Source: Planctomycetaceae bacterium (lineage in GTDB: Bacteria > Planctomycetota > Planctomycetia > Planctomycetales > Planctomycetaceae). Taken from it: a stretch of DNA of 64,000 bases. The stretch spans positions 20,825 through 84,824 of the forward strand of contig JAJDEI010000110.1 in the NCBI GenBank assembly GCA_029259845.1, written 5' to 3'. Positions 1-8,306 of this stretch are shown one piece after another; positions within the stretch are counted from its first letter, which is position 1, and each line of letters opens with the position of its first letter. The position numbers and the translations under genes are program-made. Under the pieces are notes generated by a model that saw only the letters and a program-made list of their open reading frames with translations, searched no databases and had not been told where the DNA came from.

Positions 1-1132
1 TCTCGCGAATGTAATACATCGCTTCGTACTGCCAGTACTTCGACAGTTCGCGGCGTCCGTCGAACATGTTTAATAGGTCGGAATGGTCACACGACGTGAC
101 CATGTAACAGCCGAGCAGGGGACAGGCCTCGAAGATGCGGGCGTCCGGCGCGCTCAACAGCTTTTGGGCCGCCTTCATCTCTTTGAATTCGTCGTAGGCG
201 AATTGCAGCGTCAGGAACGCTTTGAGCGCCGTTTTTACACCGGTGATCGAGGCATGGGAGGCGACTCCGCCATCCGCGAAGAAGGTGGCGATCTTGCCCG
301 CGAAGGAGGCGGTTTGAACGGCGGCCAGCGACCGCTGGGAACCCAGCCGTTTCTCCAGGTAGGATTGCACCGCCACGACCGCTGCCCGGATGTCCGGCGC
401 TTCGCCGGAACAGGCGCGGAGAAACCCCGGGAACCGGCCCTTGTCGACGACCAGGTCGGCGTATTGTTTCCACTCCCAGGCGGTCTTGAGGCCGTCGTAG
501 ATGAGGCCGAAGACCGGAACTAATTCGGCCAGATCCGGCTTGGGGACCGGCACGATGGAGAGGAACTCCGTTCCCACGGCCCCGGCGCTGTCGGAGATCG
601 CGTCGATGACCGAACCGCTGTTGCTGCCGTCGCCGCCGCGCGAAAGCTCGTAGTTCATTTGAACGCCGCCCCGCCCGAGAATCTTGGTTTGCTGCCAAGC
701 GACCGCCCCCCAGCGGCAGCGGAGCGTGCGGCCGTGCAGCAGTTGGGTCAGGCGGTTCTTGCGTTCCACCCGAATGGCATCCGCCAAATCCTGTCCGCCG
801 ACACCCTCGACCGCCCAGGATTCGATTCCGAAGAAGGGCAAAGCCGCCATCGCCTGCACGGTGTCGTCGCCGGATGCCAGATTGAAAAGCTGGCTCATCA
901 GCACTTCAAAGATGTGCCCTTTGTTGCGGCGATAGTTTTCCCACCCCCCTTCACGCGTCGAACGATAGTGCTCGATCGCGTGCATCAGGATCAGCAGGTT
1001 CGGCGAGCTTGGATCGTTCTGATAGTTGTTTAACGCAGAATCGACCGCACGCAAGCGGGGTCCCCGTTTGCGAAGCGTGAGCGAGGTTCCTTTCTTCCAT
1101 TCCGCAAGCGACATCAGTCCGGAAGCGGGCAT
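1..1132 (-). CDS. Unknown protein, C-terminus cut by window edge
   Basis: An uninterrupted frame of 377 codons runs from an ATG at 1132 to base 1 with no stop, so the C-terminus lies outside the window. It begins MPASGLMSLAEWKKGTSLTL and continues through a mixed alpha/beta-looking sequence with normal residue composition, unlike the arginine-rich frames that overlap it. I see no signal peptide, membrane segment or catalytic motif that I recognise. A later ATG seven codons in is an alternative start. No operon partner is visible: the next gene on this strand ends before an upstream repeat-rich gap of about 400 bp. Reality of the gene is well supported; function is unknown. Confidence 0.75.
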   Translation of the reverse strand, partial: MPASGLMSLAEWKKGTSLTLRKRGPRLRAVDSALNNYQNDPSSPNLLILMHAIEHYRSTREGGWENYRRNKGHIFEVLMSQLFNLASGDDTVQAMAALPFFGIESWAVEGVGGQDLADAIRVERKNRLTQLLHGRTLRCRWGAVAWQQTKILGRGGVQMNYELSRGGDGSNSGSVIDAISDSAGAVGTEFLSIVPVPKPDLAELVPVFGLIYDGLKTAWEWKQYADLVVDKGRFPGFLRACSGEAPDIRAAVVAVQSYLEKRLGSQRSLAAVQTASFAGKIATFFADGGVASHASITGVKTALKAFLTLQFAYDEFKEMKAAQKLLSAPDARIFEACPLLGCYMVTSCDHSDLLNMFDGRRELSKYWQYEAMYYIRE

Positions 1133-1338
1133 CGCGGGAGTCCTTTCGCCGAGAGAGTCCTGTCAACAGAGGCGTCGTGACGACAGGCGATATCGCTAGA
1201 ATCGGCCGTCCCGGCCCATCGGCTGCGACCAATCGCGCAAGGCCCGCCGCGCGGCTCCGACTCCCCCGGCCCCAACCCGCAAAACCACTCCACGCGGCTA
1301 TGTCGGGCTGCGAGTGCGTTGTCTCGCTTTGATCGGGA

Positions 1339-1514
1339 GTTGGAGTTCAAGCTTTCGCTTGCTTCGGCAGCCTAACCGCCCATTGAAAAACTCAATTCCG
1401 CGTGCCACTGCCGTCTCGGCAGTGCGAGAAACCGGTAAGTTTTCAGACATCTGCACGGCTGACACAGCCGTGGCACACGTTTTTCAACGGGCAGCCTAAA
1501 GGCTGAACTCCAAC
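1339..1514. repeat. Small palindromic repeat interrupted by a nested insertion
   Basis: The outer ends GTTGGAGTTC (1339) and GAACTCCAAC (1505-1514) are inverted repeats. The same ends enclose an uninterrupted 46-bp copy at 52401-52446, which also shares the internal palindrome GCAGCCTAAAGGCTG. Here that internal palindrome is split by another element at 1376-1494. Removing the insert and one copy of the 5-bp direct repeat CCTAA restores a unit of about 52 bp like the one at 52.4 kb. This gap holds no gene. Confidence 0.7.
1376..1494. mobile_element. 119-bp two-hairpin element with terminal inverted repeats
   Basis: Ends CCGCCCATTGAAAAAC and GTTTTTCAACGGGCAG are inverted repeats matching at 14 of 16 positions. 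The element is flanked by CCTAA on both sides (1371-1375 and 1495-1499). Inside are two perfect hairpins, CACTGCC-GGCAGTG and CACGGCTG-CAGCCGTG. A diverged copy in the opposite orientation occurs at 4157-4250. It codes for nothing recognisable and looks like a MITE or REP-type element. Confidence 0.6.
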
Positions 1515-1539
1515 TCCAGGCGTCAGCTCTGACAGGCTG

Positions 1540-2421
1540 CTAGACACACAGCTTGTACGCAACGGCATCCTTCTGCTGCCGTTTGACTTCGTACATCAGC
1601 AGGTCCGAGCCATGAATCAGCTCGTCGACCGATTCCGGAACGGTTTCGTAGACGACGACCCCGATGCTGAATGTGACCGGCCATTCGTGCTGTTTCATCA
1701 CGACGGACAACCGTTCCCGAACCCGTTGCATGACGGCTTCCGCGTCCTGGCGTGTCGCAGCCGGCAGCAGAATGGCGAATTCGTCGCCCCCCATGCGGGC
1801 CGGTGTGTCGGTGACGCGCACGTGTTCCTGCATCGATTGGCCGATCGCCTTGAGCAGGCGATCCCCCTCGCGATGGCCGTAAGTATCGTTGACCTCCTTG
1901 AAATTGTCACAGTCGATATAAGCCACCGCCAGCGGCAGACCGCTGCGACGGGCACGCTCGACCTCGCGCTCTGCGATCTCTCGAAAGGCCCGGCTGTTGA
2001 TCAGCTCCGTCAGGCCGTCGACACGGGCAAATCGCTGTTCCCGTTCCTGCGCGGCTCTGAGCCGCACGAGCATGCCGATGATCACCAGGAAAAACAACAG
2101 ATGGGTCACCGCCGTCCAGACTTCGGCGGTCGTGAGCGTCTCGTTGCCGAGATGGAGAAGATCGTCGATCAGCCAACCAGTGCAGCACGCCATCGCGAAA
2201 GAAACCGCGACAGAGAGAGAGGAGACCCAGCAGATCACGATCACACAGGGCAGATAGCAGACCATGAGGGGGAACCGGTCCCCGGTCCAGTAGTCCAGCA
2301 CGGCAACGACTGTCGCCAGCGCCAGAGAAGCGACAACGGCGCGGCTCCGATGCGACTGGCACGCATCGAGGAGGGAGTCCAGTGTGAGCGATTCTAACGA
2401 GAATGCGGATCGCATGGACAT
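1540..2421 (-). CDS. Membrane diguanylate cyclase (GGDEF)
   Basis: A 293-residue protein. The N-terminal third has four hydrophobic stretches (about 28-43, 51-68, 70-90 and 103-121), so the sensor part is membrane-embedded. The C-terminal part from about residue 125 is a GGDEF domain that makes cyclic-di-GMP from two GTP. The active-site motif GGDEF is intact at 211-215. The product-inhibition I-site RxxD (RVTD, 202-205) lies exactly five residues upstream, so feedback inhibition is expected. The start was set at the ATG just before the first membrane segment; the open frame extends further upstream, but that part is antisense-like and overlaps the ParB gene. No EAL domain is present. The input signal is unknown. 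Confidence 0.9.
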   Translation of the reverse strand: MSMRSAFSLESLTLDSLLDACQSHRSRAVVASLALATVVAVLDYWTGDRFPLMVCYLPCVIVICWVSSLSVAVSFAMACCTGWLIDDLLHLGNETLTTAEVWTAVTHLLFFLVIIGMLVRLRAAQEREQRFARVDGLTELINSRAFREIAEREVERARRSGLPLAVAYIDCDNFKEVNDTYGHREGDRLLKAIGQSMQEHVRVTDTPARMGGDEFAILLPAATRQDAEAVMQRVRERLSVVMKQHEWPVTFSIGVVVYETVPESVDELIHGSDLLMYEVKRQQKDAVAYKLCV

Positions 2422-2599
2422 TGCCCGTTCGACGGCAGCATGGCGGAGAGGGACCCCGATCCGGGGCTTGTTCCCCAAGCATAGCCCGCGTTTGTGCCGC
2501 TTGACCCCAAACAGAGCCGCCCTCGGTCGCATTCCCGGTTCACGAACCTCCTCAGTCCTCGATTCCCGGCAAACGGTCCGTTTTGCAGTCCGGGTCAAC

Positions 2600-3181
2600 C
2601 TATCGACACTTCCCGATGTGCAATGACACAGTTGGTTCCTCGGCGAGCAGGTTGTCGAGCCGCCGCCGCGTGGCGTCCCAGCGGTCGGGAGGGATTTCCA
2701 GGGTGACGCGAACCGTGTCGTCGGCCTCTGCATCGCCCGGCGGTGCCCAGCCGCCCGGTCCGGGAGGGGCCGGCGCGAGGACCAGGTCCGCGAGTTGTTG
2801 TTCGTCAAACCCCGTGAGCGTCGCGTCGAAGTCCGGCAGGTCGTGCAGGTCGTCGAGGACGGACAACAGCTTGTCCGGGTCCCAGTCGCTGGCGACGGAG
2901 GCATTATTGAGCGTGATGTTCAATGCCTTTTCCCGCTCAAGCGTCAGGTCGACGACGACACAGTCGACAGCCGCGTGCCCCTGCTGTTTGAGCACCTCCA
3001 GCCGCTGATGCCCCCCCACGACATGGCCTGTGCGCCGGTTCCACACAATCGGCTGCACCAGATCGAACTCGTCCAGTGACCGCTTCAGCTTTTCAAACGC
3101 TGCATCGCCCGGCTTGAGGGTGACGCGCGGATTGTAGGGAGCGGGGACGAGGTCGGTAACCGGGAGCCGTTGGAGTTGCAT
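2600..3181 (-). CDS. Stand-alone ParB/Srx N-terminal domain protein
   Basis: A 193-residue protein. Residues 1-95 match the ParB N-terminal (ParB/sulfiredoxin-fold) domain: the start MQLQRLPVTDLVPAPYNPR is typical, followed by GGHQRL around residue 50, the CTP/nuclease-type loop of the family. The C-terminal part has no helix-turn-helix of chromosomal ParB, so this is not the segregation ParB. The sequence pattern is closest to the phage- or DNA-modification-associated ParB proteins. The next gene on the same strand, about 300 bp upstream, encodes a small helix-turn-helix protein. The start at 3181 was chosen because the domain begins there; an upstream in-frame extension would run into a dispersed repeat. 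Confidence 0.8.
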   Translation of the reverse strand: MQLQRLPVTDLVPAPYNPRVTLKPGDAAFEKLKRSLDEFDLVQPIVWNRRTGHVVGGHQRLEVLKQQGHAAVDCVVVDLTLEREKALNITLNNASVASDWDPDKLLSVLDDLHDLPDFDATLTGFDEQQLADLVLAPAPPGPGGWAPPGDAEADDTVRVTLEIPPDRWDATRRRLDNLLAEEPTVSLHIGKCR

Positions 3182-3204
3182 GGGGGCATCTGCTCGATGG
3201 TGGG

Positions 3205-3343
3205 GGTGGCTGGGGCGATCCGAAATCGATGACGGGTCACCCGCTCGGAACACTGGGGCTGTAAACGGTGAACGGACCGCGTCACGGCCCCAGTGTTCGA
3301 TCTGAGAAGATGTGTTCGCGGCCTCAACAGCGCCCCAGCGACC
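3205..3343. repeat. 139-bp dispersed inverted-repeat element, copy 1
   Basis: Begins GGTGGCTGGGGCG and ends with the inverted form CGCCCCAGCGACC. Two further copies of exactly 139 bp occur at 9541-9679 and 49939-50077. This copy is in the opposite orientation to those two. It sits directly upstream of the ParB gene start. A conserved extension, CCCACCATYGA on one side, is shared with copy 2. Confidence 0.75.
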
Positions 3344-3354
3344 CGGCGTGAAGA

Positions 3355-3489
3355 AGCGATTTCAAATCTCAAATCCCAAATCTCAAATCCCAAACCTAGA
3401 ATCTAAAATCTCGAATCTCAAACAAGACTCAACCTCCAAGTCTCAAACAAGGACTTGTCACTTGAGAGTTGAGGTTTGTTTGAAAGTTG
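3355..3489. repeat. AAATCTCAAATCCC-type tract and hairpin downstream of HTH gene
   Basis: Short near-tandem units of the type AAATCTCAAATCCC run from about 3359, followed by CTCAACCTCCAAG...CTTGAGAGTTGAG, an imperfect hairpin next to the stop codon of the gene ending at 3490. A similar TCTCAAACAAG hairpin lies downstream of the helicase gene (14069-14170). The position suggests a termination or 3'-end structure on the minus strand. Confidence 0.45.
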
Positions 3490-3798
3490 TCACTTGGCGT
3501 TTGCGTCTTCCACGACCTCATCGGGGTAATCCAGGAACTCGGGCGAGATCCGGAATCGCACGCGGAGTTCGTCCTTGATGCGTCGCAGGCAGCGGGTGAC
3601 GTGGCCCTTGGGATGGCCGAACACGTTGCCGATCCGTTCGAGGGGCCATCCGGCGTTTTCGCGGAGCGCCAGCATGGCGAGGTACTTCCAGATGCGGGGA
3701 TCGTCGCCGGCGTAGTGTTCGTGGACCGTTTGCCAAAACTCATCGGCCCCGGTACGCGGGAGGACCACTTTCGTACCGTTTGGTTTGGCGACAGACAT
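3490..3798 (-). CDS. Small helix-turn-helix protein
   Basis: A 102-residue soluble protein. Residues about 50-95 contain a sigma-70 region-4-like helix-turn-helix: a turn GWPLERIGNVFGHPKG followed by a recognition helix HVTRCLRRIKDEL. The start MSVAKPNGTK at 3798 was preferred to an ATG 13 codons upstream because of where the conserved sequence begins. It is the same-strand upstream neighbour of the ParB-domain gene, separated by a repeat. The pair may act together on DNA, but this is inference. Related small regulators occur in phages; no other phage gene is nearby. Confidence 0.7.
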   Translation of the reverse strand: MSVAKPNGTKVVLPRTGADEFWQTVHEHYAGDDPRIWKYLAMLALRENAGWPLERIGNVFGHPKGHVTRCLRRIKDELRVRFRISPEFLDYPDEVVEDANAK

Positions 3799-3937
3799 GC
3801 AGGCATCCTTGCAAGACAGGAGGGAGACGTGCCTCACTCAATTCGGCACGAGTTGCGCGGGGGCGAAGTGTGACTCTGGTAGCCGGGGCGCTGCAAGGGG
3901 AGAGCGCCGATTTTTTGGTACGACAGGGCAGCGTTGA

Positions 3938-4108
3938 ACCGCCAAGACGTTAAGCCAAGTCTTTGATAGTTTCGACGGACTCCGGAGCCGTTCTCTGGTC
4001 AGTAAACATCGGGAAGAGTTCGCCGGAATGCTCGTGTCGACTTGCGAAGTCTGTGGCAGACACAAATCGATCTCTGCATTTCTTGGCTGGTTTGGCGCCT
4101 TGGCGGTT
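3938..4108. repeat. Gene-less remnant of the GxxExxY inverted-repeat unit
   Basis: ACCGCCAAGACG at 3938 and the inverted CGCCTTGGCGGT near 4096-4107 are the same repeats that frame the GxxExxY gene at 48.3-48.8 kb. The roughly 150 bp between them contains no such gene. The simplest reading is a deleted or solo unit. The rest of the gap 3799-4359 holds a repeat copy (4157-4250) and a palindrome, and no gene. Confidence 0.5.
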
Positions 4109-4156
4109 TTTTGTCACCTCGATCCTGCGCAGTCGTGTTAGGAAGTTGGACAATCC

Positions 4157-4250
4157 TGAAAAACGTGTGCAACGGCGGTGTCAGCCGTGCCGAGATTCGC
4201 GAGCGGATTGGTTTCTCGCACTGCCGGCACGGCAGTGGCACGCGGCAGGG
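4157..4250. repeat. Diverged copy of the two-hairpin element
   Basis: Reverse-complement match to 1376-1494: GAAAAACGTGTGC, then GGTGTCAGCCGTG, then GGTTTCTCGCACTGCCG and GGCAGTGGCACGCGG. The distal inverted repeat is degraded here. Immediately to the right is the palindrome CCCACGGG-CCCGTGGG (4269-4290), a motif that recurs at 8.25 kb and 32.5 kb. Confidence 0.6.
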
Positions 4251-4359
4251 AGTTGTTGAGGACGTTGCCCCACGGGGCGCGGCCCGTGGGCATTGGGCGC
4301 GTGGGGGCGTATACTGCGACGGGACGAGATGAGTTTTCACCGACCGACCCGGACAGACA

Positions 4360-5400
4360 ATGAGCGAGATCCCGCAGCGATATCGGAAACAGGTGCTTTT
4401 CGAGGGCATTGGTGAAAACGGGCAGCGGAAGATTTGCGCGGGCCGGGTGCTGGTGGTGGGGTGCGGCGCGCTGGGGTCGGTGATTGCCGATCAGTTGGTG
4501 CGGGCGGGGGTCGGGTTGGTGCGGATCGTCGACCGGGATTTCGTGGACATCACCAACCTGCAGCGGCAAGTGCTGTACGACGAACAGGACGTTGAATCGC
4601 ATTTCCCCAAAGCGGTCGCGGCGGCAGAGAAGCTGCGTCGGGTCAACAGCACCATCACCATCGAGCCGGTGGTTGCCGACGTGAGTCACACGAATATCTT
4701 GGAATTGGCTGACGGCGTGGACGTCATCTTGGATGGGACGGACAACTTCGAGGTGCGGTTCCTCATCAACGACGTGTCGCTGGAGACGAACGTGCCGTGG
4801 ATCAACGGCGGATGCGTGGGCAGTCATGGGCAGGTGATGGCCATCGTGCCGGGCGAGACCGCCTGTCTGCGGTGCTTGATCGACGAGATCCCCGAACCGG
4901 GGACGACCGACACTTGCGACACGGCGGGGGTGATCGGTCCGGCGGTCAACGTCGTCGCATCGCTGCAGGTGGTCGAGGCACTCAAGCTGCTCTCGGGGCA
5001 GCGCGAACTCATCGAGCCGGTGCTGACGATTCTCGACGTCTGGGACGGCAGCCTGCGACGTCTGAAGACCGAGGGGCTGGCGGCAAAGACGAACTGTCCG
5101 GCCTGTGTGGGCGGGCGGCGGGACTGGCTCCGCGGCGAACGGGGATCCAGGACCACCGTGCTGTGCGGACGCAACGCCGTGCAACTCTCACCGAGCGAGC
5201 CGGGCGAGCTGTCGCTGTCCGATCTGGCCGCGCGGCTGGCGGACGCCGGCGAGGTGACACAGAATCCGTTCCTCCTGCGTTTGCGCATCAAGGACCCGGA
5301 CCGCGAGATCACTCTGTTCCGCGACGGCCGCGCGATTATCACCGGGACGGAGGATCTGGCCGAGGCGCGGGGGTTGTACGCGCGGTTCGTTGGGCATTAG
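4360..5400 (+). CDS. ThiF/HesA/MoeB family adenylyltransferase
   Basis: A 346-residue E1-like enzyme expected to adenylate the C-terminal glycine of a ubiquitin-like sulfur carrier (ThiS- or MoaD-type) in thiamine or molybdopterin synthesis. The nucleotide-binding GCGALGS motif is at about residues 34-40, followed by the DRD and NLQRQ motifs of the family. Two zinc cysteine pairs are present, CLRC in the middle and CPAC near residue 250. The last 90 residues form the extra domain common in bacterial ThiF proteins. No sulfur-carrier or thiazole synthase gene is next to it, so the choice between ThiF and MoeB roles is open. Start ATG fits the family N-terminus. Confidence 0.9.
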   Translation: MSEIPQRYRKQVLFEGIGENGQRKICAGRVLVVGCGALGSVIADQLVRAGVGLVRIVDRDFVDITNLQRQVLYDEQDVESHFPKAVAAAEKLRRVNSTITIEPVVADVSHTNILELADGVDVILDGTDNFEVRFLINDVSLETNVPWINGGCVGSHGQVMAIVPGETACLRCLIDEIPEPGTTDTCDTAGVIGPAVNVVASLQVVEALKLLSGQRELIEPVLTILDVWDGSLRRLKTEGLAAKTNCPACVGGRRDWLRGERGSRTTVLCGRNAVQLSPSEPGELSLSDLAARLADAGEVTQNPFLLRLRIKDPDREITLFRDGRAIITGTEDLAEARGLYARFVGH

Positions 5401-5479
5401 CGTGAAGGTCAAATGTGGAAGGTTGAAAGTTGAAAGACAAGATTCAATCGTTCTTCGTTCACCGACTCCAACGAGGTGA

Positions 5480-5836
5480 ATGTTGAGGTATCTACGTGGG
5501 CATCTTCAGGATTACGGGCGGCCGTTCGCTGGTGACGAATGGGGAGCATTCACCGTCTATCTCGAAGTTGATGACCAACACGTTGTTCGCCAGATAAACG
5601 TATACGAAACCGGTCAAGTACTGAGGTACGATCGTTCCCACTGGTGCGATGAGTTTGGAATGATGTTCATTGGCAGGTTTAGCCGTAAGCAAAAGGGAGC
5701 GCGAGGATACGAAGTGATTGGTCAGAAAGACTTTGAGAAAAATTGGCAACGCGCATCGCGGTCCAGCTTGTGGCATCAGCAGGTTGCGTCGCGCAGAACA
5801 GATTGGGGCACCTGGGCGGAGCGAGTCAACGTGTAG
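5480..5836 (+). CDS. Small hypothetical protein
   Basis: A 118-residue soluble protein starting MLRYLRGHLQDYGRPFAGDE, with alternating charged and aromatic residues typical of a small alpha/beta fold. I recognise no catalytic motif. Codon use is less GC-rich than its neighbours (for example many AAT, GAA and GTA codons), which suggests recent acquisition. It is bracketed by inverted CTTTCAACTTTCAACCTTC-type repeats (reverse form at 5412-5436, forward form at 5930-5970). Together these suggest a small inserted cassette. It is probably a real gene but its function is unknown. Confidence 0.6.
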   Translation: MLRYLRGHLQDYGRPFAGDEWGAFTVYLEVDDQHVVRQINVYETGQVLRYDRSHWCDEFGMMFIGRFSRKQKGARGYEVIGQKDFEKNWQRASRSSLWHQQVASRRTDWGTWAERVNV

Positions 5837-5884
5837 CTCGGCATTCATTGCGCACGCGGTGCCTACGGGGTCTGACCCGTGGGC

Positions 5885-5971
5885 TTGGGCACTGTCCACT
5901 TGCCACTCAACACTTCTCACTCAACTCTCCTCTCTCAACTTTCAACGTTTGACCCTCAACCTTCAACTTGC
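5885..5971 (+). promoter_or_regulatory. G-depleted CTCAAC-rich leader before the YkgJ-type gene
   Basis: The 85 bases up to the ATG at 5972 are almost all C, A and T, built from imperfect CTCAACNTTCAAC units, with no Shine-Dalgarno sequence. Similar G-poor leaders precede yebC, bfr and the Bax-inhibitor gene. Confidence 0.45.
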
Positions 5972-7246
5972 ATGTCTCACTTCTCGCTTGAACTGCCGAC
6001 GATCCAGAACTGGAGCTGTCATTCGTGCAGCGAGTGTTGCAAGCAGCACGGGATCTTTGTGACGGCGGAGGACAAAGCACGCATCGAACGGCAGGAGTGG
6101 ACGGCGGCGGACGGAATTCCGGAGGGACAGCCGTTGTTCGTCAAGGAGGGGGGATGGCTGGGCAAGGCGTGGTACCGGCTGGCCCATCAGCCGGACGGTT
6201 CGTGCGTGTTTCTCGACGGTGAGGGGCTGTGCCGCGTCCACGCGAAGTACGGCGAGCCGGAGAAGCCGATCGCTTGCCGCATTTATCCCTATGCGTTTCA
6301 TCCGGCGGGGAGCAAGGTCGCCGTCAGCCTGCGGTTCAGTTGCCCGTCGGTGGTGGAGAACCGGGGGCGGTCCGTCACCGAGCAGCGCAAGGAGATTCGC
6401 GAGTACGCCAATCAGGTCGTGCCGGCGAACGTTCGCGAGGCGCAGCCGCCGGAGATCACACCCGGCTGCCGTCTCGGCTGGCCGGACCTGCTGCGGTTCG
6501 TGGAGGTGCTGGATGGGTTATTCGCTGCCGACGATGTGCCGGTATTGATCCGGCTGCTGCGGACGTTGTCCTGGGCCGGGCTGATCGAGCAGTCGAAGTT
6601 CGACAAGCTGGACGGCGCGCGGCTGGGCGAGTTTCTGGAGATCATCGCGACCGCATCCTCTGAGGCGTTCAGAGCGGACACGCCGATCGGCGAGATTGCC
6701 CCGCCGTCACGGATTGGCCGATCGCAGTTTCGTTTGATGGCCGGTCAGTACGCCCGCAAGGACACGTACGCCTCGGATCGTTCGTTGGGCGGACGATTGC
6801 GGCTGTTGCGAATGGCGCTCGCGCTGACCCGCGGCCGCGGCTCGGTGCCGGCGGTTCAGGAATGCTTTCGTGAAATCGCCTTTGGGGATCTGGAACGGCC
6901 GTTCGGCCCGCTTCCCGCCGATGCCGACGAAATGCTGACTCGTTACTTTCGCGTGAAAGTGCAGGGGATGCACTTTTGCGGCCGCGCGTTCTATGGCGTG
7001 CCGCTGGTGGAAGGGGTGTACAGCCTCACGCTGATGTACCCGGTGGTGCTGTGGATTGCCCGTTGGCTGGCGGCGAGCGACGGACGGACGTCACTGGAGA
7101 CTGCCGACATCGTCAACGCGATCACCATCGCCGACCACAATCACGGTTACTCCCCGGCCTTCGGCACCTGGGGTTTCCGCCGCCGCGTGAAGAACCTGGC
7201 CCAACTGGGGGACATCGCCAAGCTGTGCGCGTGGTACGGGCGGTGA
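5972..7246 (+). CDS. YkgJ-family cysteine cluster protein
   Basis: A 424-residue cytoplasmic protein. The N-terminal region carries the CxxCxxCC cluster (CHSCSECC, about residues 15-22) and, further on, a second cysteine in PIACRIYPYAF. This pattern defines the zinc/iron-binding YkgJ-like (CxxCxxCC) family. The roughly 250 residues after it are mostly helical with no motif known to me. Family members are thought to bind metal, but no reaction is established. The start MSHFSLELP follows the G-poor leader; an open upstream extension is only that leader translated. Confidence 0.8.
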   Translation: MSHFSLELPTIQNWSCHSCSECCKQHGIFVTAEDKARIERQEWTAADGIPEGQPLFVKEGGWLGKAWYRLAHQPDGSCVFLDGEGLCRVHAKYGEPEKPIACRIYPYAFHPAGSKVAVSLRFSCPSVVENRGRSVTEQRKEIREYANQVVPANVREAQPPEITPGCRLGWPDLLRFVEVLDGLFAADDVPVLIRLLRTLSWAGLIEQSKFDKLDGARLGEFLEIIATASSEAFRADTPIGEIAPPSRIGRSQFRLMAGQYARKDTYASDRSLGGRLRLLRMALALTRGRGSVPAVQECFREIAFGDLERPFGPLPADADEMLTRYFRVKVQGMHFCGRAFYGVPLVEGVYSLTLMYPVVLWIARWLAASDGRTSLETADIVNAITIADHNHGYSPAFGTWGFRRRVKNLAQLGDIAKLCAWYGR

Positions 7247-7305
7247 GGCTGGCGCATCTTGGTGGCGCAGGACATGCGAAACCGCAAGCGTTGGGTGCGG
7301 GTCGA

Positions 7306-8202
7306 TCAGGGCTTGGAGGATTGTGTAATCGGGGTGTCTTTGGTGGTGCTCCACTGGCTCCAGCCGCAGTAGTAGTTTTTGACGGGGCCGTAGCCGGCGA
7401 GTTCCATCGCGAATGCGTTGAGCGAGGCGCGGCCGCCGGTTTGGCAGTGGGTGATGAGAGTTTGGTCCGGAGTGAGGCCGCGCTGGGCGAGCAGTGATTT
7501 CATTTCGGCGACCGGTTTGAAACGTCCGTCGGCGGCGACAAACTCAGACCATTCCTGGTGGACGGCTCCCGGGATATGTCCCTTGCGGCGGCCCGGGCCG
7601 CGCGTGCCGGCGTACTCGGAGGTAGAGCGGGTGTCGATGACCGTCGCCGTCTTTTTCTTCAGCACCGATTGGAGATCGTCCATCTCGGCGAGCCGGTTTG
7701 TCTGGAAGTCGGGAGTGAACTCGGTGGGGCTGACGTTCGGCGGGTCCTGAGTGATGGGGGCTTTGGCTTTCGTCCAGGCATCCCAGCCGCCGTCGAGGAT
7801 GGCGACCTGTTTAACACCAAGGTATTTGAGCGTCCACCAGACGCGGGTCGCGCTGGTGGGGTGGCCGCCGTAGATCACGACCGGGGTGTCTTGGGTGATG
7901 CCCAGGGCGCCGACCCGCTGGCTCCAGGCGGCTTTGTCGTGCAGCCCTCCTTCGGAGAGGCCGAGCGATTTCCAGTCGCCGACGTCGACGTGGACCGCTC
8001 CGGGAAGATGCCCGGCGTCATAGGCGGCACGCGGACGTGCGTCCACGATGCGGAGACCGGAGTCGCCCAATTGGGCCTGCAGCTCGTCAACGGAGACGAG
8101 CAGTCGACCGGGATCGTCGGCGGTTGCTGCGAACACGGCCGTGGACGCGGCACAGAGAGTCATCAACAGGAAGACGACAGACTTGTGGTTGACGGTTTTC
8201 AT
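7306..8202 (-). CDS. Secreted thiosulfate sulfurtransferase (two rhodanese domains)
   Basis: A 298-residue protein with a cleavable signal peptide (hydrophobic core at about residues 8-25, ending VFA-ATA), so it acts outside the cytoplasmic membrane. Two rhodanese domains follow. In the first the active-site position reads VIYGGHPTSAT and has no cysteine, as is usual for the non-catalytic N-terminal domain. In the second the active-site loop is THCQTGGRAS with the catalytic cysteine. The enzyme should move a sulfane sulfur from thiosulfate to cyanide or another thiophile. The gene is downstream of a PIG-L gene on the same strand, about 100 bp away, with a palindrome between. Confidence 0.9.
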   Translation of the reverse strand: MKTVNHKSVVFLLMTLCAASTAVFAATADDPGRLLVSVDELQAQLGDSGLRIVDARPRAAYDAGHLPGAVHVDVGDWKSLGLSEGGLHDKAAWSQRVGALGITQDTPVVIYGGHPTSATRVWWTLKYLGVKQVAILDGGWDAWTKAKAPITQDPPNVSPTEFTPDFQTNRLAEMDDLQSVLKKKTATVIDTRSTSEYAGTRGPGRRKGHIPGAVHQEWSEFVAADGRFKPVAEMKSLLAQRGLTPDQTLITHCQTGGRASLNAFAMELAGYGPVKNYYCGWSQWSTTKDTPITQSSKP

Positions 8203-8306
8203 GGTGGGGAGGCTCGTGGCTTGAGAGGGAGCGGGGGTGTCTTGGTGTTCGCCCACGGGGCGCGGCCCATGGGCTTGGGGGATCATTCGTTTGGGGAAAC
8301 ATGACT

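Noticed and set aside
87..698. Arginine-rich minus-strand protein of 203 residues
   Set aside because: It is a frame-shifted shadow of the longer 377-codon frame on the same strand, which has normal composition and runs off the window.
1612..2397. Open frame opposite the diguanylate cyclase
   Set aside because: Mirror of a real GGDEF gene; composition is Arg/Gln/His-rich and no family is seen.
2422..2904. N-terminal extension of the diguanylate cyclase frame
   Set aside because: It overlaps the ParB gene in another frame and has Ser/Thr/Arg-rich, antisense-like composition. The membrane domain starts right after the chosen ATG.
4138..5184. Long minus-strand frame opposite thiF
   Set aside because: Thi/HesA motifs are on the plus strand; the antisense product is His/Pro/Arg-rich without a family.
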